Shown: positions 8,888 to 19,421 of the stretch, piece after piece
How the letters are laid out: each line of letters begins with the position of its first letter
Numbering within the stretch: the stretch's first letter is position 1
Assembly (NCBI RefSeq): GCF_029168945.1
Contig: NC_083601.1
Span: 22,782,160 to 22,846,159 of the forward strand
Length of the DNA: 64,000 nt
Origin: Cannabis sativa
Taxonomy: Eukaryota; Streptophyta; Magnoliopsida; Rosales; Cannabaceae
Reading direction: 5' to 3'
Notes under the pieces: generated by a model
The model's database searches: none
Seen by the model: only the letters and a program-made list of their open reading frames with translations
What the model was told of the DNA's origin: nothing
Position numbers and translations under genes: made by a program

Positions 8888-11196
8888 TGATGCGTGTCGT
8901 AAGCCACAACAAATTTACTATTTTTTTTATTCCAATACTTCCAATTATTTTAGTATAATCGTAAGTAAGGGTCGATCTCACGAGGACTATGTTTATTTAA
9001 TTATCCACAAATTAGTAAGAATTAGGAAAAAGAGGGGTTTTGAATATTACAATAAAAATAAAAATTAAAGAAAAGAACAAATTTAAAGTAAAGAATACGA
9101 TATGAGAAACTAGTTAAAGGTTAATCGCCACCCTCAACAATCATTCCTAATTCCTATTAACGAATGTAATTTTCAGTTTGCAGATAACGCTGAAGCAGTG
9201 AATTATCCCAATCTCCCTATTGTATGTAATCGAGGCGAAGCGCTCAATAATTAACTCTTTTACCTAAAGCAGTAAATCCATGAAGCATGCAATTTATTTA
9301 ACTTAGATAAAGCATTGAGATTTATGGAGATAGACTAATTTAGGCAACAAATCAATGAAGCATATAATTCATTTAACCTAGGTTCTATTCTTCATCACAA
9401 ATTGTAATTTGTCACAAACACTTAGAATTCTAGACTATTAGGTGAATAGTAATCCTAAGATGACGGTAGATTAAAGTAAAACCTAATTTAGCGGCCGTCT
9501 AAACAAGATTAAAATAATAACCATAACATTGAACATAGAAGAATGGAAGCAATTTGATATAATGGAAACTAAAAATTAACATTCAATAATAAAATTAAGA
9601 ATTCATGTTTTGGGTTTTGAAATAACCCTTAACTAAAAGAAAACTACTCAGGACTAGACATTAATAAAAATGATAATATTTAATTTGTAGCTTTTGGATT
9701 CCCCTCCATTTGTAGTCTAAGAGGTCTTATTTATAGTAATGAGAAAGTTAGTTGAATCCTATTAGAATTAGGATTCTATTTACAGTGGATAAATAAATCC
9801 TCTTAGAATTAGGATTCTATTTATAATAGTAGGGTGACTATTCAATGGTTACATTTTTATTGTAACCATATGGTTACATTTTTTTTTACCTGTAATAGCA
9901 GGTTACTAATAGGTAGACATTCCTTTTTTAGAATTAATTAATTATAATTAACTATTTTCCTAAAATAATTAATTAAATATTTAACAAGACCTCTTTTAGT
10001 AATTGATATTTATATTTAAATCCTTACTCTAATTATTTTAATAATTAAGCCATTTAATTATAATATTTACAATAAAATTTATTTTTTTACAAAAATTAAA
10101 CTTCTTTTTACACAAATTAAAATTCTCTTCTTATAATAAATTTTTAAATAATTAATTATTTTTAGATGATATTTAATTATTTTGTTATAATTAGATGAAC
10201 TCAGTATGAGACCTCAAGTTAGTCAATCGATAACAAGTGTAGCTATTTTTTTCTAAAAAATCTTTCAACTTATTACACTTTTTACTTTTTAAATATTTAA
10301 ATAAAAAAATTGAATAATTAAGTGTAATAATTTAAAATTAAGATTACAAGTATAATAAAATTTAAATTATGAAATTATATGTGTATAATTTTAAACTATA
10401 AAAAGTTTTGCTATTAAATTTTAAATAATTTAAGTGCAAAAAAATAAATTGCTAAAAGATCCTTATATAGTAATAAATTGCAAAAAATTAACTAATAATT
10501 ATAATTAATTTAATTTTATAATATAATTAATCTTAATTACAGTTTTATAAAGAAATAAATTATTAGGTTACTTTCAGGTTACAAGTTATTTATTATTTAT
10601 TTTTATTTATTTTCTTAATTAATCACAACCATTTAATAGTAATCCAATAACTTAAGAAAATGTAACCATGATGGTTACAATAAAAATGTAACCATTGAAA
10701 CCTCTTCCTATAATAGTATTAGGAAATATCTCACTAAAAGATAAAGAAAACTCATCTTTTAAACAAAAGATAAAAATCGCAACTCTTCTTGAAAATTTAT
10801 CTTTATTTTCGCTATCTTTTTTTAGAAATTTCCTGCTGCGACGACTGATAGTATTTTGGCCATAACTCTCTCAATATTACTCGGAATTGGACGATTCAAG
10901 ATGTTCTGGAAAGCTAAGAACGAGATCTAAAACTTTCATGTTGAGCTCCAAGTCCAATTCTGCCTTTACGTTCGTCCGAATTTGTAATTAAGTTCCGCCT
11001 TGTACAATCGAGCTCGCCGACTTCCATTATTTTCCACCAAAATATGTTAAAATCCATCCAAAAGACTCTCAATGGATGAATAGTATTTAAAATAACCTAA
11101 CAAATTAAAATCACACTAATCAATAATTTAGAGAATCAATTTAAGAATATTAATAAATAAATTAATCATATTTATAAGATAAATATGGACTCATCA
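8888..11196 (-). repeat. 3' LTR of the Athila-like element (with MITE insertion)
   Basis: Matches 15708-17149 throughout, apart from an 887-bp gain (the MITE plus its target duplication) and a loss of about 20 bp near 9180, where the other LTR has 'ccaatcaaactattaatccc'. Subtracting these gives about 1.42 kb against 1.44 kb for the partner. Confidence 0.85.
9831..10708. mobile_element. MULE-type MITE inserted in the 3' LTR
   Basis: The 9-mer TATAATAGT flanks the element at 9822-9830 and 10709-10717. The partner LTR has the same 9-mer only once (16662-16670) with the surrounding sequence continuous, which is a true empty site. The ends are inverted repeats of about 50 bp sharing CAATGGTTACATTTTTATTG and then the GTAACCAT / GGTTACATTTT pattern. 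The interior is AT-rich and non-coding. A 9-bp duplication with long TIRs indicates Mutator-superfamily mobilisation. Confidence 0.9.
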
Positions 11197-11211
11197 AATT
11201 CCCCCACACTT
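11197..11211 (-). other. polypurine tract
   Basis: On the minus strand the sequence just before the 3' LTR is AAGTGTGGGGGAATT, the plus-strand priming tract. Upstream of it is the CTCGAGGACGAGCAAGAGTC stretch often found beside the PPT of plant Athila-like elements. Confidence 0.75.
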
Positions 11212-12405
11212 GACTCTTGCTCGTCCTCGAGTAAGTTAATGAATGATACTTAAACAATTCGGTCTTTATGAAAAATAATTTTAGTTTCAAAAATTGTACA
11301 TCCAGTTATAATGCCAAGAAAATCCAAACTCTTCAATCATTAGAATTTCAACTCAAGATAAATTACTTTTCAAACTCAATTTTTTTTGTGTGTGTGTGTG
11401 TGCGTGCAATCAAATCATCATACTACTAACATTCAAATCAATTCATGCATGTCAACAATCAATTTTTTTTTTTCAAAATAAATGTGTATTTCGACGAAAA
11501 TCCACTCCATAAGCTTAATTATCAAACCATTCTCCACTAATGTAATCACACATAATTTAAAGATCAATAGGACTTCAGGGGTTATAATGTAAGGCTAAGG
11601 TGAAAGGTAGATAAAAAAGGTTAATTTGGGCTCAAATCATACCATAGCATACATATACAACATTCTCTCAAATAATTCCTATTTGTATTCCCCAATCACT
11701 CTCCTCAACAATTCAATCTTGTGTCTTTTTTTTTCCATAAAACTTACTATTCCCCCACACTTAAATTGTTGCAAGTATTCATTTTTTTTATTTATTGATT
11801 TTTTTTTTTGAAATACTTACAACTTGCAAACATTAATTCTAAGGGAATAATAATTTTTTTTTCATCATCACATATACATAACCATGAATATTTTCTCATC
11901 AACAAAACTCTCACACCTTTACATAAAACATCAATATACTCTAGTGTGAAAAAAGATGAATAAGGATTTTCTTTAGGCTTAAAGGTTATTGTATAGGGTT
12001 AAAAAAAAAACAAAGATGTCAACATTTAGGCTCAAATTGGGTAAAACTAGAGATTTAACAAATAGGGTAGGCTTGAAAAGCTCAACCGATCCAAAAAAAT
12101 TTGCCTATATCATATCTCAAAATTATGTGTAATTTATCAATTTCGCCTCAAATGATTATCAAATAAGTTCTAGAGTAGTTGAGACTTTAAATTAAAAATT
12201 AAACATGCATTCATCTTTCCAAACATTAGCAAATAGGATAATTCAATTGATGTGCAAAAGTTTTAAAAAAAATCAAGTTTGAGTAGTAATTAATCATGAG
12301 TTAAGCACACAAATCATGAGAATCTATCATTTTCCTAGAATTATAACTAGAATTTCATCATCAACAAAATTATTTTTCAAAAAACCATGCATAAGACATC
12401 AAAGT
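11212..12405 (-). other. non-coding interior of the Athila-like element
   Basis: AT-rich, with no open frame of protein character. It includes a short (TG)n run at about 11389-11402 and several poly-T or poly-A tracts. In a complete element this position would hold pol; here nothing of it can be recognised. Confidence 0.6.
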
Positions 12406-12693
12406 TGTTAGGTCTTTTTTTTGGCAATTTAGTAGTCAAAATATTTTTTAATTAATGTGCATTTTATTGAGCATTCAATTTGTTTTTATCAATTCTAGAC
12501 CCTTTTCCAGGGGGAGTTGTGGTTGGTTAGTACTTGTGAACATATCTTTTAAAGTTAGTTTGTTTTTGGTTTCTTTGTGATATTCGATTGTGTTACTCAG
12601 GGGGAGTAGTATCTTTTGCTCTTGCTAACTTTGCCTTGCAGGTACTTTTTGTTAAAAATTATTTTGTTCATCTAAAGTGCCAAAGGGGGAGAT

Positions 12694-13825
12694 TGTAAAG
12701 TCTTTTTTTTTGGCAAGTTAGTTGACAAAATAATTTTTCCATTTATGGTAAGATTGCTATGCATTCATATTCGATTTCTTACCTTTTAAATTCGGTTTTT
12801 AGTTGTCATTTTCCTTGTTTGGAAAGTTGCACTTTCAGCTGAACTTTCCTTTGTTGAAAAACTTCTCAAAAGAGAAGGAAATCTCTTTTGGAAAGTTGTC
12901 TTTTTTAGGGAAACTTTGATTATTGACTTTTCCTTATTAATTTCGATTGTATCTTAATACAATCAGAATATCTAATCTGTTTTTGGCAGGAATCAAGCAT
13001 TGATAGAAGATCGGACCCGATTTTAGTAAGTTTCCCGTTTCTAGTCAGATCTGCTGCGTCAGCATCCGAATCTGATGTAGCAGATCGTGTTTCGTTTGGA
13101 AAGTTTTTGTACAGCTGCTAATTCGAACTTGTGGTTGCCTCTTTAGTTTCTATGTTCTATAAATAGAGCCTAGAGAGCAACCATTCGAATTACCTCTTCC
13201 ATTATTCATTTTTTGCATTTATCTTTTGAGAGAAGAGAGTGTTTCTTTGTTTTGTGAGAGCCTAGTTGTTCATCTAGGTTCTAGTTGTTCTATTTCTGTT
13301 CTTACTCTATCCTAGAGGTTGTGAAGAACTACTTGACTGAACAAGAGATTGGTCTTCGGGAGAAGACTTGATAAAGCCTTACTTCGGGAGGAAGTAAGCA
13401 CTTGGTCTTCGGGAGAAGACTTGTTGAACCCTTACTTCGGGAGGAAGTAAGCACTCACACTTCAAAGACGAAGGGAGTTCGAGCTTGAAGGTGTTTCAAG
13501 AAGTCAGATTTTTAAAGTGGATTACAAAGGATTGCGGTAATTCTTTAGAGGGAGTCTAAACTTGTTTAAGTCAATTGTCTTTGTAATTTTGATACTTTAT
13601 TAATTGATTTCATTCTCTGGGCGTGGCCCCGTGGACTAGGAGTGTTCGGGAGAACACTGATACCACGTATAAATCTCTTGTGTCAAGTTATTTATTTTTC
13701 TGCAAATATTTTATATTCTGCCTGTTCAGTTTTGCTGTAGCAGAATTACTTTCTGCTGCTGCAAACACTTACAGTTTTTATATTTTCTTATATACAACTG
13801 ACATTTGCAAAAACACGGTTTTTCA
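12694..13825 (+). repeat. 3' LTR of the deleted Copia element
   Basis: 1132 bp, TGTAAAGTC...TTTTCA, directly after the PPT. A TATA box (CTATAAATAG) lies at 13157-13166. Two 53-bp direct repeats (starting at 13351 and 13404, each beginning GGTCTTCGGGAGAAGACTTG) lie downstream of it. The R/U5 part contains 'actgataccacgtataaat', as in other plant Copia LTRs. Confidence 0.75.
13351..13456. repeat. 53-bp tandem repeat within the Copia LTR
   Basis: Two copies of a unit that itself contains the inverted motifs CTTCGGGAGAAG and CTTCGGGAGGAAG; starts at 13351 and 13404. It lies in the transcribed leader part of the LTR, about 190 bp after the TATA box. Confidence 0.7.
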
Positions 13826-14144
13826 AAAGTAAAAACACATATCAAACACGAGCAATCATTGTCAACAGAATTTCATTCAATCCACACTTACTAAAATTAA
13901 AGCAAGAAAAATTAATATAAACTAAAAAAAACGATAAAAATAAGCAAATAAACAACTAAACAACTAAAAAAAAATTGGATAGACACGACAGTTAATCTCC
14001 CCCCACACTTAATATAAGCATTGTTCTCAAGGCTCAATCAAATAAAATCAATGCAAAATAAAAAGAAAAAGGGTAAGAAAAACTCCCGTAAGGTTGCTTT
14101 GTTTGACGTCGTTAGCTCGACTGCATGTTGTGCTCATGTGGTCT

Positions 14145-15437
14145 TCACATCGGATCTTCTAACAAAGAGTTATTCTTTATGTATTTATGAATGGAATCTA
14201 ACACATTGAATTTGAGTGTTTCACCATCAAATTCCATTCTAAGTATCCATGCTTTTGTATCCAACTTCTCACTCGCAGTGAGTAAGAAGGGTCTCCCAAG
14301 TAGAGTTGATGTAGGATTGGGATCACCCTCATCTTCCATCTCAGTTATGTAGGAATCACCTGGAATGACAAGTCCATAAGCCTGCACAAAAATATCTTTA
14401 ACTATCCCTAAAGGATAAGCATTAGTTTGATCAGTCGATTGAATAAAAACCTGAGTTTTTCTTGATGGACCAAGATTTAAATAAGCAAAATTAAAATAAG
14501 ACTTATTATTAATAATTTCTCCTAAATCTATCATGCAATGATCAAACCTGGTTTTACTAATTGTGCATGGAATTGTACTTGTCTCAGGCAACAACTTTCT
14601 TTGATGAACAGCAACATTCTCATTCTCCCCCACACTTACTTTCTCACCTCCATTCAACTTTTTCTCATTTGGACACAACTCCTTAAGAATGTTAGCACAA
14701 TGAGTCTCTTCTTTGATTTCCTCAAGACATGGAATTTTTACCTCAATATTAGGAAGAGTCTCAAGGATCTCCTTAATGGGCTCCTCTTTCTTTGATTTTT
14801 TCAATCTACTTGGAAAAGGTGGAGGAGGGACATAAGTTGGTACAATTAGTTTGTATGACTTTTTCGGTGATGGTGGACCAACTAAAATAGGAGATTCAAC
14901 CTTTGGTGGAGATGACTCTTCAAGGGATGAATTTCTGACTTCATGACTTGGAATCAAATCATTAATGTCTTGGTGTGGCGATTCAAGTTGTGTACCACTT
15001 TGGACAGTGATGCCACTGACATTCTCTATTGGATCACTCTCTACTTGTGAAGGCATAATGTTTGAACATTGAATTTCATATTCACTTGTAGATGTTTCCC
15101 TTGACTCCGCAAGATTCTCTAACTTTTGTAGAGATTGTTGAAAGACCTGCATATTTTTCTGAAAGTTTTGCTGACACTGTATCATATTTTGTTTAATCAC
15201 CAAAGTAGCGGCCTTCAAAGAGTTGCTCATATCAATAAGAGCACGTTCTAGATCTGGTGATAGTACAGGAGGATAGTAAGAAGTTGGTTGAACATATTGA
15301 TTAATTCCATTGTAAGAAGTGCTAGAATAATCTCCTGATTGTTGATTGTATGTGTAAGTGTCATAGTAGGGATTATATTGATACTCTTGTGGCGAGGTAT
15401 AATAAGGATCATAGTATTGTTCATTGTACATCGCCAT
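14145..15437 (-). CDS. gag/aspartic-protease-like polyprotein of the Athila-like element
   Basis: 430 codons from an ATG at 15437 (MAMYNEQYYD...). The first 60 residues are strikingly rich in Tyr, Gln, Asn and Pro (QYYDPYYTSPQEYQYNPYY). The middle is a charged, proline-containing linker. The last 130 residues align with the protease-like segment of Athila elements: RFDHCMIDLG, then NLGPSRKTQVFIQ, TNAYPLGIVKDIFVQ, EMEDEGDP, LLGRPFLLTA and FDGETLKFNV. Where active relatives have the catalytic D-(S/L)-G-A/S loop, this copy reads DLGEIINNK, so proteolytic activity is doubtful. No zinc knuckle is seen. The frame is intact despite the element having no polymerase, which suggests mobilisation in trans by a related autonomous element. 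A longer open frame starts upstream, but the ATG at 15437 begins the recognisable protein. Confidence 0.7.
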   Translation of the reverse strand: MAMYNEQYYDPYYTSPQEYQYNPYYDTYTYNQQSGDYSSTSYNGINQYVQPTSYYPPVLSPDLERALIDMSNSLKAATLVIKQNMIQCQQNFQKNMQVFQQSLQKLENLAESRETSTSEYEIQCSNIMPSQVESDPIENVSGITVQSGTQLESPHQDINDLIPSHEVRNSSLEESSPPKVESPILVGPPSPKKSYKLIVPTYVPPPPFPSRLKKSKKEEPIKEILETLPNIEVKIPCLEEIKEETHCANILKELCPNEKKLNGGEKVSVGENENVAVHQRKLLPETSTIPCTISKTRFDHCMIDLGEIINNKSYFNFAYLNLGPSRKTQVFIQSTDQTNAYPLGIVKDIFVQAYGLVIPGDSYITEMEDEGDPNPTSTLLGRPFLLTASEKLDTKAWILRMEFDGETLKFNVLDSIHKYIKNNSLLEDPM

Positions 15438-15684
15438 GTTTCTAAAGGAAGATCTGAAAATTAAAACCACAACTAGAAGCACAAGTTAGTAAAAAAAATT
15501 AAAAAAAAAAATAGAAAAAAAAAATTCTAATAAATTTTTCTTAAAATATCTATCTTTTATTTTGATTTTTTTTTTAAAAAAAAAAAAATATAACAATTTA
15601 TTCTTCTAATTTTCTTTTTTTTTTAAAAAAATAAAAATTAAAAATACTAAAAACTAAATATGAATAATAAAATAAAATAATAGT

Positions 15685-15701
15685 CCCCAACAACGGCGCC
15701 A
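15685..15701 (-). other. primer-binding site, tRNA-Asp
   Basis: Minus-strand TGGCGCCGTTGTTGGGG is complementary to the 3' end of plant tRNA-Asp(GUC), apart from one internal base. It lies six bases from the end of the 5' LTR. Confidence 0.8.
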
Positions 15702-15707
15702 AAAATT

Positions 15708-17149
15708 TGATACGTGTCGTAAGCCACAACAAATTTACTATTTTTTTTTATTCCAATACTTCCAATTATTTTAGTATAATCGTAAGTAAGGGTCGATCCC
15801 ACGAGGACTATGTTTATTTAATTATCCACAAATTAGTAAAAATTAGGAAAAAGAGGGGTTTTGAATATTAGAATAAAAATAAAAATTAAAGAAAAGAACA
15901 AATTTAAAGTAAAGAATACGATATGAGAAACTAGTTAAAGGTTAATCGCCACCCTCAACAATCATTCCTAATTCCTATTAACGAATGTAATTTCAGTTTC
16001 CAATCAAACTATTAATCCCGCAGATAACGCTGAAGCAGTCAATTATCCCAATCTCCCTATTGTATGTAATCGAGGCGAAGCGCTCAATAATTAATTCTTT
16101 TACCTAAAGCAGTAAATCCATGAAGCATGCAATTTATTTAACTTAGATAAAGCATTGAAATTTATGGAGATAGACTAATCTAAGCAACAAATCAATGAAG
16201 CATATAATCCATTTAACCTAGGTTCTATTCTTCATCACAAATTGTAATTTGTCACAAACACTTAGAATCCTTGACTATTAGGTGAATAGTAATCCTAAGA
16301 TGACGGTAGATTAAAGTAAAACCTAATTTAGCGGCCGTCTAAACAAGATTAAAATAATAACCATAACATTGAACATAGAAGAATGGAAGCAATTTGATAT
16401 AATGGAAACTAAAAATTAACATTCAATAATAAAATTAAGAATTCATGTTTTGGGTTTTGAAATAACCCTTAACTAAAAGAAAACTACTCAGAACTAGACA
16501 TTAATAAAAATGATAATATTTAATTTGTAGCTTTTGGATTCCCCTCCATTTGTAGTCTAAGAGGTCTTATTTATAGTAATGAGAAAGTTAGTTGAATCCT
16601 ATTAGAATTAGGATTCTATTTACAGTGGATAGATAAATCCTCTTAGAATTAGGATTCTATTTATAATAGTATTAGGAAATATCTCACTAAAAGATAAAGA
16701 TAACTCATCTTTTAAACAAAAGATAAAAATCGCAACTCTTCTTGAAAATTTATCTTTATTTTCGCTATCTTTTTTTAAAAATTTCCTGCTGCGACGACTG
16801 ATAGTATTTTAGTCATAACTCTCTCAATATTACTCAGAATTGGACGATTCAAGATGTTCTGGAAAGCTAAGAACGAGATCTAAAACTTTCATGTTGAGCT
16901 CCAAGTCCAATTCTGCCTTTACGTTCGTCCGAATTTGTAATTAAGTTCCACCTTGTACAATCGAGCTCGCCGACTTCCATTATTTTCCACCAAAATATGT
17001 TAAAATCCATCCAAAAGACTCTAAATGGATGAATAGTATTTAAAATAACCTAACAAATTAAAATCACACTAATCAATAATTTAAAGAATCAATTTAAGAA
17101 TATTAATAAATAAATTAATCATATTTATAAGATAAATATGGACTCATCA
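15708..17149 (-). repeat. 5' LTR of the Athila-like element
   Basis: 1442 bp, uninterrupted. It serves as the reference empty site for the MITE in the partner LTR. It carries the block 'ggaaagctaagaacgagatc' followed by 'aactttcatgttgagctcc', a motif combination recurring in many plant LTRs. Confidence 0.85.
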
Positions 17150-17174
17150 CGTGTATAGGAAGAAATCATAAATT

Positions 17175-18228
17175 AATTAATCTTATAATCTTAACTTTAA
17201 TCAAATAGGGTTCTAGATATATGAACAATAAATAATCACGTAAAAATAAAAAATAATTATTTGAATAAAGAATTCAATATACACAGATGTATATATGAAT
17301 CATATTAATTAAAAATAATTATTCAATATATGAACAATAATTTGTCACGCTATATGTTTCTTAATAAAGAAATCCACCTCCTCATAGTCAAAAATAAATA
17401 ATACATGTAATACAGATCTTTGTAATAGAGTATCTAAAAGAAACAAAACTTCAGTTACCATAATCGGAAAAAGGTTTAAGTGAACTAAATAATGACTAAG
17501 AAGATCTAAATTACAAAATGAAAATAACATGTCTATATGAGTATGATTTTTTGCTATATGAGCATGATTGATCTAAGAGAAAATAGATAAACCTATAAAT
17601 ATATAAATATACTTAATATTAATTTTGACAAAGAAACAATTCAATTATAAATATTTCTAAATATCAGCTTGACAATTTTAATACACTAATTACTCATTAA
17701 ATAACATAATGTATACATCATGATAATTTTATTTTATTTGATATCAAATGATAGAGATTATTGAGGTTTTCAGCCATGGAAAACACACTATGATCAAAAA
17801 GTAATGCTCATTAATTGTATATTTCAAAGAAACCCAAATTTCCATGAATGTCCCTAATAAGATATAAACAATAAAGTTGTAAATTAAAAAAAAAAAAAAG
17901 TAGCAAAATTTCAGTTTATATAAGAAATAGAACAAATTTCCTATTGATTGCAACTTTCTCCAGAGCTTCGAGAAAAGCATGATAATAAAGGCCCGAATGG
18001 TACGATCCCTCCGTCACCCCAGAATGAAAGGGGGTGATCTCATAGTTCTTGCTCTGTAAAGATACGTTGTTAGGTGCTCCGTTTTATTTTCCCATTGAGG
18101 CCGAACCTACACAAAAATATGAATAAATTAGCATCATCAACAAAAGGAAAATTAAAGGGAAAAGATTTAATAATTACGTGACAAATAATTCTTAATTGAA
18201 TTAAAAAGTTAAGATTATAAGATTAATT
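17175..18228. repeat. pair of 23-24 bp inverted repeats around an AT-rich 1-kb segment
   Basis: AATTAATCTTATAATCTTAA (from 17175) is mirrored as TTAAGATTATAAGATTAATT (to about 18228), with AAAG/CTTT continuing the match inward. The segment between is AT-rich and contains the plastid-like block. No flanking duplication was resolved, so this may be a foldback element or a chance remnant. Confidence 0.5.
17939..18110 (-). pseudogene. probable nuclear plastid DNA (NUPT) from the rRNA-operon region
   Basis: On the minus strand the sequence runs from 'aggttcggcctcaatgggaa' through 'ggagcacctaacaacg' and 'cattctggggtgacggaggg' to 'ctggagaaagttgcaatcaa'. From memory this matches, with scattered substitutions, a conserved non-coding stretch of the plastid inverted repeat near the rRNA operon (trnI/trnA spacer or intron area). 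Several differences from my recollection of the plastid sequence are C-to-T or G-to-A, as expected after methylation in the nucleus. The local composition is also clearly higher in GC than its flanks. I could not run an alignment. Confidence 0.6.
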
Positions 18229-18334
18229 TTGTTCATACATAGATTAATCCCATCAATAAAAAAATAATTCAATATATATCAAATAGTGTTAGAAATAATC
18301 AAATAGGATTAGAAATACGGTAATTAAAGAAAAT

Positions 18335-19320
18335 TTAGAACCTTATTTGACCCATGAATTTCTCATAAGCTATTTTATTTTTAATAGTGCATCTGATTGG
18401 GCATCTGATTTCTTTTAGAGATTGCACAAATTGCCGGATCAATAGTGCATCTGATTGGGCAGATTCACCACATGCAGAGGTGAAATAGGCCAAATGCTCA
18501 TGAGGAGAACCATTAATTCTATCAAACTTTTCAAACTTTTGTCTAATGTAGTTTGGTGGAAATGGAATTTGATCATAGTAAGCCGGATATGGCTTATGAT
18601 ATCTAAGAATAGGCATTGTTGCAGCCTGATATTCCCGAATACCCTCCATGATAAGAGCCTTTAAGTCCTGCTGAGGTTGGACACCAGCTAGTGGTGGTTG
18701 CACACCTTGTGGTGGCGGTTGTGTGTTGCCTACAGGTGGCACTGAGGACGAGGATTGTTGCCCAATCTCACTCTCTTTTTGTCTCATATTAACTTGATGA
18801 GATAATTCTGTTGAGAGTCGGGCTACTTCTTCGTCCCTCTCAGCCAATAACCTTTGCAGTTCATGAATCTTCTCTTCATTACTGATTGTCCCAGTTACTA
18901 ACACCGACATATTTTTATCATTGCCAATGGTTAGTGCTTCGAACTGAGTAATGAGATCAGCAGACACCCCTTCACTGTGTTCAATAAGGGGAGTGTCTTC
19001 TAAAGAGTGTTCAGATGTACACCCTTCTTCCTGAACTTTTTGAAAAGAGGGATTCACTGATTCCTGCATGGCACGAGCTCTCGATCGAGTTACAGGGCCC
19101 GTGTAGGAGGTAAGCTTAGCAGTTGAGGTGACCCTTGTTGGTCGGTAGCCCTGGAGAAACATCCAGTCACCATATTCTCTTCGGAATGATTTAGGGCTTG
19201 CTTTGGGAACCCTTACACTATCGCTTCTAGCCTTCGTTGGGAAGGAGAAAGGCGTCCTACACCCTTCATCTAATAAAGGGCGTTCATTGATCCCAGCAGA
19301 TACCCCCTGTTGACATTGGC
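18335..19320 (-). pseudogene. lysine-rich gag, copy 1, C-terminal part
   Basis: Reads MFLQGYRPTRVTSTAKLTS... on the minus strand, continues from the N-terminal part at 31106-31684, and is split from it by the three-LTR array. It holds a TGPVTRSRARAMQ motif, a short coiled-coil-like stretch (KIHELQRLLAERDEEVARLS), a Pro/Gln-rich spacer, and a retrotransposon gag domain around FEKFDRINGSPHEHLAYF and LLIRQFVQSLKE. The frame ends soon after the gag domain in unrelated sequence with a small internal duplication (GCATCTGATTGGGCA twice). No protease or polymerase follows. It is a fragment of an LTR retrotransposon; two more copies lie at 40680-41501 and 41505-42981. Confidence 0.8.
19316..19320. repeat. 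left TSD (TTGGC) of the three-LTR array
   Basis: TTGGC before TGTAATACCC; identical to 31106-31110. The uninterrupted gag copy at about 42405 reads TTGGC once with continuous flanks, which gives the empty site. Confidence 0.9.
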
Positions 19321-19420
19321 TGTAATACCCTGGAATTAAGGAAATGGATTAGCAAAGCCCTAACTAGTTAATTGAGTATTATTGTAGAATTAAGGAAATG
19401 GATTAGCAAAGCCCTAACTA
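19321..19420 (+). repeat. truncated 5' LTR of the array with internal back-jump
   Basis: Starts exactly like the full LTRs. After about 65 bp it returns to 'gaattaaggaaatggattag' and repeats about 35 bp, then joins pol sequence at 19421 (GGTAATAGC). The full LTRs do not have this repeat. Confidence 0.8.
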
Positions 19421-19421
19421 G

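Larger units (their letters stand above)
12406..13825 (+). mobile_element. internally deleted Copia element nested in the gypsy interior
   Basis: The 5-mer AAAGT flanks the block at 12401-12405 and 13826-13830. The block starts TGTTAGGTC, a truncated 5' LTR start resembling 12694 onward, and ends TTTTCA. Between the LTR pieces are a few hundred bases of 3' interior rich in 'agggggag' motifs and then the polypurine tract AAAGGGGGAGAT (12682-12693). All gag-pol coding sequence is gone. The layout (LTR start, interior tail, PPT, full 3' LTR) fits a SIRE/Maximus-like Copia that lost its middle by illegitimate recombination. Confidence 0.8.
8888..17149 (-). mobile_element. non-autonomous Ty3/gypsy (Athila/Tat-like) LTR retrotransposon
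   Basis: Two LTRs in direct orientation (8888-11196 and 15708-17149) share TGATG...CATCA ends. Next to the right LTR, on the minus strand, is a primer-binding site TGGCGCCGTTGTTGGGG (15685-15701) matching the 3' end of tRNA-Asp, so the element reads right to left. A polypurine tract (AAGTGTGGGGGAATT on the minus strand) abuts the left, 3' LTR at 11197-11211. Flanks TGTGT and CGTGT differ at one base, an approximate 5-bp target duplication. Only a gag/protease-like reading frame exists; no reverse transcriptase or integrase is present. The interior is further interrupted by a Copia remnant, and the 3' LTR by a MITE. tRNA-Asp priming and the protease-like sequence point to the Athila/Tat side of Ty3/gypsy. 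Confidence 0.85.

Noticed and set aside
13351..13456. CRISPR-like or regulatory repeat array
   Set aside because: Two tandem copies only, without spacers, inside a Copia LTR of a plant genome.
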